NCBI GenBank assembly: GCA_961205875.1
Contig: OY540815.1
Coordinates: forward strand, 6,758,001 to 6,822,000
Length of the DNA: 64,000 bases
Direction of reading: 5' to 3'
Source: Sialis fuliginosa
Taxonomy: Eukaryota; Arthropoda; Insecta; Megaloptera; Sialidae
Shown piece after piece: positions 21,481-31,565 of this stretch (position 1 is the stretch's first letter; each line of letters opens with the position of its first letter). The position numbers and the translations under genes are program-made. Below the pieces are notes generated by a model, which was not told where the DNA came from, did not search any database, and was given only the letters and a program-made list of their open reading frames with translations.

Positions 21481-21680
21481 TAAGCCAAACCTAATCAACC
21501 AATTAATATCGGTTCAGTGGTTCATGAGTTATGCGTATGACAAGGATTCAGGGGTCAGACAGACACGGAACGAAAAGTGTTTGTCTTGACCTAAAACGAA
21601 AACATCAAGTGACAATTTTGAAATAGAACATTTTTTTTCTCATTTAAAAACAACCACAAAACTTCTCGTTAAATTATGTT

Positions 21681-22265
21681 TATTGTTAAAATAATGACTT
21701 GTTTCACGAAAAAAAACATGAGACTGTATATGTAAGATATACATTTTAGACTTTATTGTCAATAATGCCAACTACCCTATTCATGAAAGTGTTTTATATT
21801 TTTCAAATCAGGCATACATTTCTACGAGATATTTTCTGCTGTATTAAGTTGCCAATGGATTCGGTTCATGTAGAAAATAAATTACCCAAATCCATAGACA
21901 AAATAACTATATCTGAATTATATCTAAAGCCGGCAATTAGCAAACAAAAATTTACTATATTTGTACAATTAAGCCAAATTGTAGATGGTCATATTCGCTT
22001 AGTTTGCTCCGAATTGCCAAACATGGCCAATATCAAATATCAATCCATCGTGAGTCGGTTTTTGAGTGAGTATCAAAAGATTTCAATACGCAAACATAAA
22101 GTTGGTACACCATGGACTGAAAAAAAGAATTGAGAATTTGAGAATTGGTTGAATTTATTCTTTTTTTCAGTGTGTGTGGATGACAAGATTGAGGTATTCA
22201 TAAACATAACAAATATTTGCCACATCCACATCACCAATACGCATATGAAATGGCGGTGGTATGGG
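21681..22265 (+). other. Unassigned; 125-codon open frame of unknown status
   Basis: The frame at 21756-22133 (starts MSIMPTTLF, ends TPWTEKKN) has a more even amino-acid mix than others here, including PMDSVHVENKLPKSIDKI and IVDGHIRLVCSELPN. I recognise no family, see no nearby promoter or splice pattern, and cannot tell it from a chance frame or eroded transposon ORF. Confidence 0.3.
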
Positions 22266-22273
22266 TATACTAC

Positions 22274-22557
22274 CATGAGCGCCGGGAGGGGGATGCAAGA
22301 AGGTGCACTTGCAGCCCCCTGTCAACAAGTCACATTCTATGTAACTTTCAACCTGACCAAATATTAGCTTCCAAAAAAATATAGTTTTCGAAAAAAAAAA
22401 ATTTTTATTTTCAACAGCTAGAGGCGTGATTATTCTCACAGGCGAAGATGCGTTCCACAGATGCATATTAAAATACCCGCGTGATATGAATTTTAAATAA
22501 ATTTAATTATATATATCTAAATGCACCCCCCTGAAAGAAATCCGGCCGGCGCCCATG
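22274..22557. mobile_element. MITE with CATGRGCGCCGG ends
   Basis: The left end CATGAGCGCCGG mirrors the right end CCGGCGCCCATG. An 8-bp flank TATACTAC (22266-22273) versus TATACCAC (22558-22565) differs at one base, consistent with a hAT-size target duplication. The 284-bp interior is non-coding; GATGCAAGAAGGTGCAC and GTGCATTTAG-type segments also mirror each other near the ends. A diverged copy lies at 2417-2672. Confidence 0.8.
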
Positions 22558-22565
22558 TATACCAC

Positions 22566-22997
22566 CCTAACATGAAATAATAACCGTATTTCAAAACAAA
22601 TCCGTCTGAAAATCACAAGTACCATAAATAGGTATGTGCCTTCATCTAAACATAATTTGCTTAATCTGCTAATTTAATATCTGTACATTTGATATGTTAT
22701 GTAATATTAATTTGATAATTGCACGTAATAGGTTTGTATGGCCCAGTTACATAATTATATAGCATTGATTACATAATGATAAACCCTTCACTAATGCATG
22801 CAAACCCGGGACGGAATATTCTCATTTATTGGAGATCAGCCAAATCTATTGAATACACAAATACATATTATACTGTATAGATCAAATTATTCACATATGA
22901 AAGATAATATCGTTGATTACAAGACCCCACTTTCGTAATCCTATCCAGAAAAATAACAAACATTAGAAGATGTCATATTTCTATTAACCCTTTGTTG
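22566..22997. other. Unassigned DNA
   Basis: No feature recognised apart from the target duplication at its right edge (22998-23005). Confidence 0.4.
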
Positions 22998-23005
22998 CAT
23001 AGTGT

Positions 23006-23871
23006 CAGGGCCGGATTAACAACGTAGCAGGAGTAGCAAATGCTACGGGCCCCGCGTTTCTGGGGGCCCCGCGACTTTGCAGAAAAATATCTCTTATTGG
23101 ACTTATCACTTATCGTCCAATGGTTGATACGGGGTGTCCAAATCTACATTAATTAATAATTAAAATTTAGGGTTTCCGATCTCGATTCGATTTAATCGAA
23201 AAATCGATTTTTGAATCTCCGATCTTTTATATTTTTAATCGATTTTTCTAAATTTGCTCAAATCAAATCAAGAAAATTTTGTTTGTAAAAGTGGTGTTTT
23301 ATTATACACACCTCAAAAAATTAAAGGATAATTAAAAAAAAGCAAAACAAAACATTCAAACAGTCATATTTCCGCGAAAATTCATTTAATTTGCGTGTTC
23401 CAAAGCACATTTAAAAGTTTGCGCTTTCTAATTTTTGAATAAAAATTTCAACAAATTTTATTATCCTTTTCCGTTTTTTTCCAAGGGTTAAAAGGGTTCA
23501 AAAAAATATTCCTTAAGCGGTCCGTGCTCTATGTCTATGGTATAATATTTACCTCTTTTTTGGTTATTTAAAGCTTCCAATGGGAAAAATGTCTAATAAA
23601 TTGAGTGAATTGACTTTTTTTATTATTGAAAGTCTATAAAGATGATGACCATCTAATTTATTTAAAAAATAGATCCCACTGATATTTTTATGTCATTAAA
23701 AATTCACAGGGAGTGACGCCCGCTTAATGTGCAAAAAAAATCCTATTGACTTTTTTCGGGGGGAGTGGGAGAAACTATCGATTTACTCCCCGAGACCCCC
23801 CCCCGCCACCACTGCCAAGGGCCTCTTTATAACATTTGCTACGGGCCCCGCGCTTGCTTAATCCGGCCCTG
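23006..23871. mobile_element. hAT-like element, perfect 8-bp target duplication CATAGTGT
   Basis: The ends CAGGGCCGGATTAAC and TTAATCCGGCCCTG are inverted repeats. Subterminal GCTACGGGCCCCGCG occurs near both ends (23042-23056 and 23839-23853) in direct orientation. CATAGTGT lies at 22998-23005 and 23872-23879. The 866-bp interior holds a TCGATTTAATCGAAAAATCG palindrome-like stretch (about 23185-23215) and an AAAATTAAAGGAT phrase but no transposase frame. Confidence 0.95.
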
Positions 23872-24117
23872 CATAGTGTTGCTGTACAGCAACACCTTTT
23901 CTAATGCAGTTTTTTAATATTATAATATATATTTCATGCACTTATATTGACTAAATTCATTTCGTAAGTATCCTAGGGCATCAATTGTTATAAAAGAAAA
24001 GTATTATGCGCTTTTTAAAATAATTACTGCATTTTATAAATAAATAAAGAGCAAAAAAGTAGCTATTTTGCAGATTAAATGTAACTGTGACAAATCTATT
24101 ACAGTTAAAAAATCGGT

Positions 24118-24715
24118 AATCAGCTTTATAAAGGTTTTTGGGGTCGCTGATTATAAATCTGAAGTCAAAAATTCAAAATTCAAAATGGTGGATCTAATAT
24201 GGCGGACAAAAATGATAAAATTTATTAGATTACGTTGAAAACTAGTATGCGGAGGTTTTTGGGGTCGCTGATTACGAATCTGAAGTCAAAATTTCAAAAT
24301 TCAAAATGGCGGATCTAATATGGCGGACAAAAATGATAAAACTTTTTATACTTTTGTCAGCCATATTGGATCCGCCATTTTGACTTTTGAAATTCTGAGC
24401 TCAGATTCGCCATCAGCGATCCCAAAAACCCCCGAGTGCCCATTTTCACTTTCCTCGAGCAACTTTTTATACTTTTGTCCGCCATATTGGATTTGCCATT
24501 TTGAATTTTGAAATTCTGTGCTCAGATTCGTCATCAGCGACCTCAAAAACCCCCGAGTGCCCATTTTCACTTTCATCGAGCAACTTTTTGTACTTTTATC
24601 CGCCATTTTGAATTTTGAAATTCTGTGCTCAAATTCGTCATCAGCGACCCCAAAAATCCCCGAGTAACAAATTTCAAGTCCATTGAACCCAAAGAAAAAT
24701 GTATGCATGAAAGGG
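24118..24715. repeat. Inverted tandem array of about 110-120-bp units with ATGGCGG words
   Basis: Two plus-oriented units (GGTTTTTGGGGTCGCTGAT at about 24132 and 24255) are followed by three units in the opposite orientation (ending ATCAGCGAYCCCAAAAACCCC at about 24412, 24532 and 24639). Each contains AAAATGGCGGATCC/AATATGGCGGAC or its complement. Such arrays are widespread in animal genomes. The overlapping plus (24320-24511) and minus (24346-24708) frames come from the repeat; the minus one repeats the peptide SKFKMAD. Confidence 0.9.
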
Positions 24716-24718
24716 TTA

Positions 24719-24800
24719 AGGTTATTCGATCATTAGAGCAATGTTATAAGATAAAAGTCTAAAATTTTAATATGTTATTTATGGATAGCTCATATACAGG
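24719..24800 (+). repeat. Segment shared with 57043-57118
   Basis: GGTTATTCGATCATTAGAGC, TATGTTATTTATGGATAGCT and CATATACA occur in the same order at 57043-57118, with an indel or two. Family unknown. Confidence 0.7.
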
Positions 24801-25749
24801 TGTTTGGTTCGGCGATACGAATATTTTGAAGGAAGGTAGAATAATGAGTCATTTGGAAGTGATTTAAGGAAATATACCTATATACAAAGTGCAACAGTTT
24901 TTTTTATTTCGGCCATTTTAGTAATTTTTTTTAAAACCCAAATTTATACATGTTAATCACAAAAATTCAAAAGTTAAAGAGCCTATATTTTTTAAACATT
25001 ATTTTTATATTACTTAAATGTTTATGCTACACTATCAGATCAAAATAAAAATTTATGAATAACGAAAATAAAAATGGCTGCAGTTTAACATTTAAAAACA
25101 TAAAACTTTGATAAAATTATTTTATAAAATCTAGTACACTTACAGATGTTCAGATGGTTTTTAATATTTTATACCCTTTCGAAAAACCTACCATAATACC
25201 TACATGAATTGGCTATTTTTGTTAAAAAACTTACGTTTATCCCAGAATAAGTAAGATTTTTACATTAATGGTAGTATACTATTCTAAATAAGTCAATGCG
25301 CTAGTTATAAATATACTAATTAGTAGGTAAACATTTTTACTGAATAAGCAATCTTAGGAATATATCAATTTAAACATAAAAACAATAATAAGTAACAGAT
25401 CCCCATAAAAGGTTCTTTCAATTTATACAAAAAATATACGGATTTAAAATATTCTGTCCGATAACATTGCTAACTATAATAAAAAAATAAGACTGCATAT
25501 TGAAAAACAGAAAACAGAAAGCTTGGCCCGCGTTACACCAATTTACATAATAATGTGCAGTAAATTTCGTGCTTTAAAAGAACGGAGCTTTTTTATGCAT
25601 CAGATGTTTAGTCCTTTACTGTACTAAAATTACACGTTTAAATTTAAAGCTTTCATGCATGATATTAGCTGTTCAGAAGACAAAACGACTTACTGGTCGT
25701 TTTTTGTATGTGAGAAAATAATTAACAAAATAAAATTTAAGAAAACTTT
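24801..25749. other. Unassigned AT-rich DNA
   Basis: No recognisable gene or repeat end. Confidence 0.35.
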
Positions 25750-25753
25750 TTAA

Positions 25754-26481
25754 GGGGTTACATCTAATGTACTTACTAATTTTTAACAATTTTTTTAATG
25801 GCTTAAGTGATGTATAAACAACATAAAAATGATATTCAAGCGAAATTTTTTTTAGAACTCACTTTCCAAAGAGTCTCTGAACGATCGAAACAACCTAGAC
25901 GGTGAAAGTGGTAAAAATGAATGATAATGAGTATATGGTAATGTAAAGGGGCACCGTAATTCGGTCTCAAGCCAAAACAGAAGCAAAATAAGCAACCGAA
26001 AACTGCCAAACCGACATAGTCTCGAAAAAAAGTCAGAACTAACGTCGACATTTGCATGTAGTAACAGTTTTCAAACTTTAAACTCATTTTTATCGAAACC
26101 ACGTTTTTAAAAACTGCGGAAAACGTATCTTGGCCATTTTCCATTCGATCGACTTGAAATTTTAACTGTAACATTTTAGATAGATTTTACATCGAAGTAC
26201 ACAAGATTTTTACGATTGGTTAACAATTACGGTTTTTATAAATAATTAATGGTCGTTTTTTTTTGTCGAAAACGCGATTTTTTGTTCAGTCATACAAAAT
26301 TTGCAAAAATCGATATTTTTTAATAATCGTGTGTATTGGTAAAACACATGTTAATAGCGAGAATTTTTGTTTTGTTCTGGAATTATTGTATGTATTGAGA
26401 CATGTACAATAAACCCTCCAAATTTCATTTGATTGCTTTTTTTATTATTCTAAACAAAATGTGACAATTAGATGTAACCAG
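25754..26481. mobile_element. TTAA-flanked inverted-repeat element
   Basis: The left end GGGGTTACATCTAATG and right end ATTAGATGTAACCAG are inverted (GGTTACATCTAAT). TTAA sits directly outside both (25750-25753 and 26482-26485), the signature of piggyBac-type integration. The 728-bp interior has no transposase; a 112-codon minus frame (25836-26174) has no motif. Confidence 0.8.
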
Positions 26482-26539
26482 TTAAGAAAAAAATAAAACA
26501 GACTAAAAAATTCGAAAAATACTAAAAAGTATCTACCTA

Positions 26540-26880
26540 TCTCATAATTAACTTTTTTTATTTCTTAAAAAGTTTATTATTGGTTTGATACTTACTTGAA
26601 AAATTTATGAATTTAATTATTATATACTTTTCAGTATTTTTAGGGGGTTTTTGAAGTCGGTTTTATTTTTGATTTTTTCCATAAAAAGTTTTTATTTTTC
26701 CCCATCTTTGAAGTCCATGATCAGACTGATAAAATTTATATGGGACAACCTCGGGAGTATATTCTTTCAAACAAACAAAATTGTCAAAATAGGTGCATAT
26801 TTGTCGGAGTTATATCCGAACATACATAAAATACATATATTGTCGAATTGAGAACCCTCAACTTTTTTTAAGTCGGTAAA
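26540..26880 (+). repeat. R5 repeat ('CCGACTTCAAAAA' family)
   Basis: TATATACTTTTCAGTATTTTTAGG and TTTTTGAAGTCGGTTTTATTT are followed by GAAGTCCATGATCAGACTGA, TAAAATTTATATGGGACAAC, CTCGGGAGTATA and a GTCGAATTGAGAACC...AAGTCGGTAAAA ending. The same order appears at 29635, 33815, 42230, 59660 and, reversed, 35940-36180. This is the fullest copy in the window. Non-coding; superfamily unknown. Confidence 0.8.
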
Positions 26881-27136
26881 AAATGTAAAATGCGTTATTC
26901 CCTTCACCCCTCTCTTCACCGTAAAACTAACCGAGTACCTACATACAATTATACATATGTATTATAATTTAAAATCAACGACTGTAACATAACATTATTG
27001 AAATCCGTTATAAATATCTACAATTTAGTACGAGCTATAATATACGAGTATTTAACTTGCAAATATAAACGATAAAATTCTCTTTTATTAAATTATCCCA
27101 CAATTAAATTCAAATGAACCGTTTTCCAGTAGCACA

Positions 27137-27228
27137 GAGCAAGAGAGAGAGAAAGAGAAGGCCAAACTAAAACGTAACAAGGAGCTAAAGGAAGCGAGAA
27201 GTAAACATTTGTTCGTGAGAGAGAGAGA
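27137..27228. promoter_or_regulatory. GAGA-rich segment
   Basis: AGAGCAAGAGAGAGAGAAAGAGAAGG (27137 on) and GTGAGAGAGAGAGAAC (27214-27229) give several GAGAG words within about 95 bases, in otherwise mixed sequence that matches none of the repeats here. In insects GAGA factor binds GAGAG at promoters and Polycomb sites. It could equally be a simple repeat. Confidence 0.3.
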
Positions 27229-27229
27229 A

Positions 27230-27635
27230 CGATTTTGTAGAAACCAGAATGACGATTGCAACATGAATTTGCATATAGCTCGGATAGAGTGATCTAATTT
27301 ATTCTCTTTTATTTCAATTCCGTAAAATAAAAATTAATTATGAACCGACTCGCTTCCGAGCAACCTAGAATTAGACAATTAGTAATTTTCGTATCCTCGA
27401 TAATTTTCGTAAAGATTATGAAATTGTATAATTTGCCCTTTCTCATTGCGATTCGTTTTCATTTGCATTTTTTGAAATTAATTTTGATTTTATTTGAATA
27501 AGAATATTTTTCATTAAATGTTTAATTAAATTTAAAGAATACAAGAATTTTAATAAAAATATAATTATTGTTGTTCATAATTGAATAGTGGAATTGAAAA
27601 GACTTCGAATAAAAAAAATCAACTTTCTTTTACTA
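27230..27635. other. Unassigned AT-rich DNA
   Basis: Nothing recognised. Confidence 0.35.
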
Positions 27636-27637
27636 TA

Positions 27638-28030
27638 CAGTCGGGACTCGTTTATTCGAAGTCTCGTTTATCTTAAGTCTCGTTTATTCGTAATTGTAGA
27701 ATGAATTAGAGTATTTGTATTCATCTCATTGACTGTACAATATTTTTCAAAATATTTTAATTTTTTTGATATTCATTGCATGCTACGAACGCAACGAAAA
27801 TCATATCTATAGATTTGAGGTTAGGTCAGATAGAATACATACATATTATAATTTACACTTAGCACCGTCGTCACTCGCACCTTGCTCATATCTATAGATT
27901 TGAGGTTAGGTCAGATGAATACATACATATTATATTTACACTTATCACCGTCTTCACTCGTTGCTCATATTTTGCCAAGTTCGAAATTAAAAGTAAAGTA
28001 AAATTATTTCACTATCACGATTAACTACAT
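27638..28030 (+). mobile_element. TA-flanked element, left half (pogo/jerky-like end)
   Basis: CAGTCGGGACTCGTTTATTC follows TA (27636-27637). This end and the interior (CACCGTCTTCACTCG...TTGCTCATATT, AAAGTAAAATTATTTCACTA) reappear in reverse at 62340-62591. No right end is present here. CAGT...-type ends after TA resemble pogo/Tigger-class elements; the assignment is inference. Confidence 0.65.
27801..27975 (+). repeat. 86-bp tandem duplication within the element
   Basis: TCATATCTATAGATTTGAGG plus TTAGGTCAGAT starts at 27801 and again at 27887. Each is followed by GAATACATACATATTATA and a CACTTAKCACCGTC segment; the third start (27965) fades out. Confidence 0.9.
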
Positions 28031-28340
28031 ATCTATCTATCGCTGCGCCTCCGAACACTAAAAATATCCCCCCCCCCCACCCCGTTGTAATTAAAAACAT
28101 TTTTTTTCGTTGTTATCTAACTTACTTTTACGCCATCTTTTAATTTTTAGCGCCCCCCTGTTGTAATTAAAGATCCTCTTTTTCATTGTCATCACGATTT
28201 TGCCAAAAAATCGTTTTAATATATTTTTGTTAATAATATCAACCCTTACTGCGTTTTAATGATCATAAAATTCTTCATTTTAGTTTAGTCCTTTAAAAAA
28301 AATTATCTCATCATATTCGAAGCCCCCCCCCCCCCCTGTA
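28031..28340. repeat. Fragments of the 14538-type hAT interior, with poly-C tracts
   Basis: GCGCCCCCCTGTTGTAATTA and AGATCCTCTTTTTCATTGTC at about 28150-28190 are nearly identical to 14641-14685. A more diverged duplicate (GCTGCGCCTCCGAACACTAA...CCGTTGTAATTA) lies just before it at 28041-28100. C runs at about 28071-28079 and 28323-28336. Confidence 0.75.
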
Positions 28341-28450
28341 CATTTAATTGTTTTCTGAAGATTTCATAGCGAGAAGTACCTACCTATATATATAAACTTG
28401 AAGATCTCATTCTTGCACAATAAAATAATGACGACGACAATGGATTCCTT

Positions 28451-28484
28451 CCACTTTGAGGCTCAACTTTGCCATCATCAGTGG
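28451..28484 (-). ncRNA. Degenerate hammerhead-like motif
   Basis: On the minus strand CTGATGA (28481-28475), one extra T, GGC/GCC stem (28473-28471 with 28462-28460), then TCAAA where GAAA is expected. The GTGG that follows pairs with CCAC before the core. A broken copy of the motif at 17231-17274; unlikely to be active. Confidence 0.3.
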
Positions 28485-28745
28485 AATTCATCGAACAATT
28501 TCAACAATACATCGATCCATACATGCATTATAATAATACGTATAATATAAATAGTTTATAACAGCAGTATCATGCGATTCCTTTGAATAACTTTTATATA
28601 AAAATCCGTTGATAATTTCAACGTGTATACGTATATTTACTACATGCCTAGGAATTCTTGAGTATCGATATTTAGGTCAAATATGTTCAAAGTTTATAGA
28701 AGTATGGATATATATAGTTATGTATAGATATTGTTTCGTAAGGTA
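28485..28745. other. Unassigned AT-rich DNA
   Basis: Nothing recognised. Confidence 0.35.
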
Positions 28746-29575
28746 AAGAAAGGTACTAGCAACGGTCTTGGATCATACCCCAGTATTGGACATTTAAACT
28801 AATTATTATTAATGTAATCTATCTATTAATTATTATAATATCATAGCATCTGCTTTACACTGTTTGAAATTTTACGATTCTTTAATTTATAAGTTTTCTG
28901 TCGTAGTACTTATCATTTTATAATCATTAGCAAGTGTCTATCACTGGGTGCCCATTACTGGTTTTACTTTATCCATTACTGGAAAAAAACATGAACAAGC
29001 AAAAGGCTATAATTTAAAAATAAACTATATTTACGTACTTTGGTAATTAAATTGAATAAATAAAGAAGTACTTATTTTCAGGGCTTCGAACCGGAACTGA
29101 ACCGAAAACCGGAAAAACCGTTATTTTTGCCGGAACGAAAACCGGAACAAAACCGAAATAAAAATATCGGTTTTTACGGTTCAGTACATGTTTTAATATA
29201 CGCGTTAACATGATCTTATTTCCCACTTCAATTGTCATTCGGACTATCATACAAGTACCATAAAATATTCTAAATTATGGTAAAACATTTTTTTTAATAC
29301 AAATATATATTTTTTTTTAATTAATCACTCGGAGCTGAACCGAAAACCGAAAAAACCGGAAAAACCGTTATTTTTTGGGGAACGAAACCGGAACCAAACC
29401 GAAAAATATTTTTTTGCTCGAACCGGAACGAAAACCGAAACGAAAAAAATAACGGTTCGAAGCCCTGCTTATTTTATTAGTAATATGAGTTCACGAGAAT
29501 TGCAAAAAAGAAGCCTAACAATCCCAAAATCAATATAACTTGCTCTTAAAGCGACTAAGACTGGTGCCTATACTT
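28746..29575 (+). mobile_element. R4 element, copy 2, interrupted by a hAT element
   Basis: The left end AAAGAAAGGTACTAGCAACG and right end ACTGGTGCCTATACTTT match R4 ends at 7259 and 7836. TTAGCAAGTGTCTATCACTG and CCCATTACTGGTTTTACTTT match the 7.3-7.8 kb copy. After TTATTTT the element is interrupted by 29079-29467 and resumes at CTTATTTTATTAGTAATATG. Confidence 0.8.
29079..29467. mobile_element. hAT-like MITE (CAGGGCTTCGAACCG family), perfect target duplication
   Basis: The ends CAGGGCTTCGAACCG and CGGTTCGAAGCCCTG are perfect complements. CTTATTTT occurs at 29071-29078 and 29468-29475. The 389-bp interior is dominated by GAAAACCGGAA-type words in both halves. Inserted in R4, which dates it after R4. 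Sister copies: 35510-35894 (opposite strand) and 39578-39645 (68-bp deletion form). Confidence 0.95.
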
Positions 29576-29629
29576 TATATTTTGGTATGATATAAATGTT
29601 TTAAGGTTCAATCTACATTTTCCAAAAAA

Positions 29630-29835
29630 AACTTTTTAAGGAAAAATAAAAATAAAACCAACTTCAAAAAATACTGAAAAGTTTTTGAAATCGGTTTTAT
29701 TTTTTTATTTTTTTTGAATGGTGTATCTTTGATGTCCATGGTCAGATTCTGATAAAATTTATATGGAACCACTTCGGGAGTCTACTCATACAAACAAAAC
29801 AAAAAAATATGATTTGAAAATTTATGAAATCCCGC
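29630..29835 (+). repeat. R5 repeat, partial
   Basis: AAAATAAAACCAACTTCAAA and TTTTTGAAATCGGTTTTATT form a short inverted pair at the head. GATGTCCATGGTCAGATTCT, GATAAAATTTATATGGAACC and TTCGGGAGTCTACTC follow in R5 order. Confidence 0.75.
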
Positions 29836-30164
29836 ACAACCAAATGCTCTAACGTGAACACCATAAGTTACCATCTCTCTCTATCGCGCCATCCGATTTC
29901 ATTACTACTGTATTTAAACTAACGCCTAGATTTGACACTGTGTGGAGGTTCCACTAATTGTAAGATCAGTTCATTAATTCTCCATATCTGTTTAATATTA
30001 CTGTTGAACCCTTCAATGAAACACTGTGATGATATCTAGCCTAAATTAACTATCGGGTTTTAGGCTTTTCAATCATATAAATTCGATCAAAATCGTATCT
30101 GTAGTTCTCGAGTTAATTCAAAACAAACAGGTAAACATTATCAAAACTATCAAAATTGATCATA
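29836..30164. other. Unassigned; possible old repeat pieces
   Basis: GGGTTTTAGGCTTTTC and CGATCAAAATCGTATCTG resemble mobile-repeat 3' regions related to 13575-13655. No gene. Confidence 0.35.
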
Positions 30165-30600
30165 TTGCTTGTAAAATGACGTATAAATTTTAAAAGGCCA
30201 AAATTCATTGTATATCTCATTATAGGAAATTGAATGCTCTATAAAAAAGATTCTATACAATTTTCACGTAACATGTGTCGTTCTTGGGATATTTAGAAAA
30301 AATTAATATTTTGGAATGTCACTCCTCCCCCTTACACACAATTTTGATTATTTTAAAATGGAACCGTCCTCAAGCTAGACCAAACCATCCAACCAAGTTT
30401 CATTAATATCGGTTCAGTGGTTCATGAGTTATCTGTGTGACAAGAATTCAAGGGACAGACAGACAGACAACCACGGAACGAAAAGTGTTTGTCTTGACAT
30501 GAAATGGTAGATGAATTTAAAATTTTGAAATCAGAGAACAATTTTTTCGTCTCATTTTTAAACGGTCACAAAGCTTCTTCGATATTGCGAGGAAGCAAAA
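30165..30600 (+). repeat. Interspersed repeat R3, copy 3 (5' truncated)
   Basis: Begins near the TAGGAAATTGAATGCTCTA point and runs through GTCACTCCTCCCCCTTACAC, ATCGGTTCAGTGGTTCATG, CAGACAGACAGACAACCACGG, GTGTTTGTCTTGAC and the GATATTGCGAGGAAGCAA end. Confidence 0.85.
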
Positions 30601-31109
30601 ATAATTGATTTCTAAATGATTGATTTTATAAACACCACATTTTATTTCTTGGCTAGTACGCGTCCACTGTAATACTTAATCTACATAGCTTTGATAGCTT
30701 AAAAGATGTTTGTGTAGGTTTTTGTTTAAAATAAAATGAAAACATTTTCTCTTATAAGTTTACTTTACAAAGATTCTATGTCAAAAACATACTGTTTCAA
30801 ATAAATTGATATTTCATATTTGATATCTTTGTGCATGCACTTTGCTTTGTATAAAACATAAACATATTTTGTGTTAATAAAAACTGTAGAGAGAACAAAC
30901 GTACTATTAAATAATATAAAACAAATGTAGTTTAATATTTTATACAGGTACGTATTAAATAAACAGTTTTTTATAATACATAATAACATACAATGAACAT
31001 TGTTATTGGATTTAAATTTAAAATTATAAGTAGAAAAACTTCTAGGCTTTCTAATATTTGAAGAACTTTAATTAAAAATTTATTATTATACGTATAACTA
31101 GCTATTACC
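30601..31109. other. Unassigned AT-rich DNA
   Basis: A 74-codon minus frame at 30765-30989 is low-complexity. Nothing else. Confidence 0.4.
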
Positions 31110-31565
31110 AGTGCTGGTTTAAGGGGGCAGACCCAGTTAGAATTTTGAAAATTTTCATTTTTTTTTGCATTTTCTCAAAATAGAATATTTCAAAAGTATT
31201 CTCTGAAAATTTCAGACAAATGTCCTATCCATAGACGATTCAGTGTAAGTTTCAAAATAAATTTTTTATCTGTATGCAATTCGTACTCAAAATTTTAAAC
31301 GCGTTTTTCTTGAAACCATGTTTTCGAAGTCGATGATCACTGTAACTTGAGAACGGCTTTGCCGATCGGTTTGACATTTTTCTCACTTATTCTATACATA
31401 ATTGTCCTCCGGATGAACGAAGGATTTTTTTTTTTGAACGATTATTTTTTTTTTATAACCAAAAATGCGAGTGAAATTTTAGTCGAATAAAGAACTTTGA
31501 CTTTCAATATCTGCCATTTAGTGAAAATTCAAAAATGTTCAAATCCCTTCGTTTATCCGGAGCAT
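31110..31565. repeat. Possible mobile-element fragment with internal inverted repeat
   Basis: CCAGTGCTGGTTTAAGGGGGCAG at about 31111-31133 looks like a transposon end; it contains TTAA followed by GGGGG, as in the TTAA elements at 20585 and 25754. Inside, CTCCGGATGAACGAAGG (31405-31421) is mirrored by CCTTCGTTTATCCGGAG (31546-31562). No right end found. Confidence 0.45.

Larger units (their letters stand above)
20440..21680 (+). repeat. Interspersed repeat R3, copy 2, split by an insertion
   Basis: R3 sequence runs from TTTATAGAAAATTTTATACTC to TGTCACCCCTCCCC (20580). It resumes at about 21495 with AATTAATATCGGTTCAGTGG and continues through the CAGACAGACACGGAACGAAAAG segment to about 21680. 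The intervening 900 bases are a TTAA-type inverted-repeat element. About 60-70 bases of R3 next to the right junction are missing. Confidence 0.75.

Noticed and set aside
24346..24708. 120-codon minus frame with internally repeated SKFKMAD peptide
   Set aside because: The peptide repeat is simply the translation of the ATGGCGG tandem array; frames exist on both strands of it.
25836..26174. 112-codon minus frame
   Set aside because: Lies wholly inside the TTAA-flanked non-coding element and has no transposase signature.
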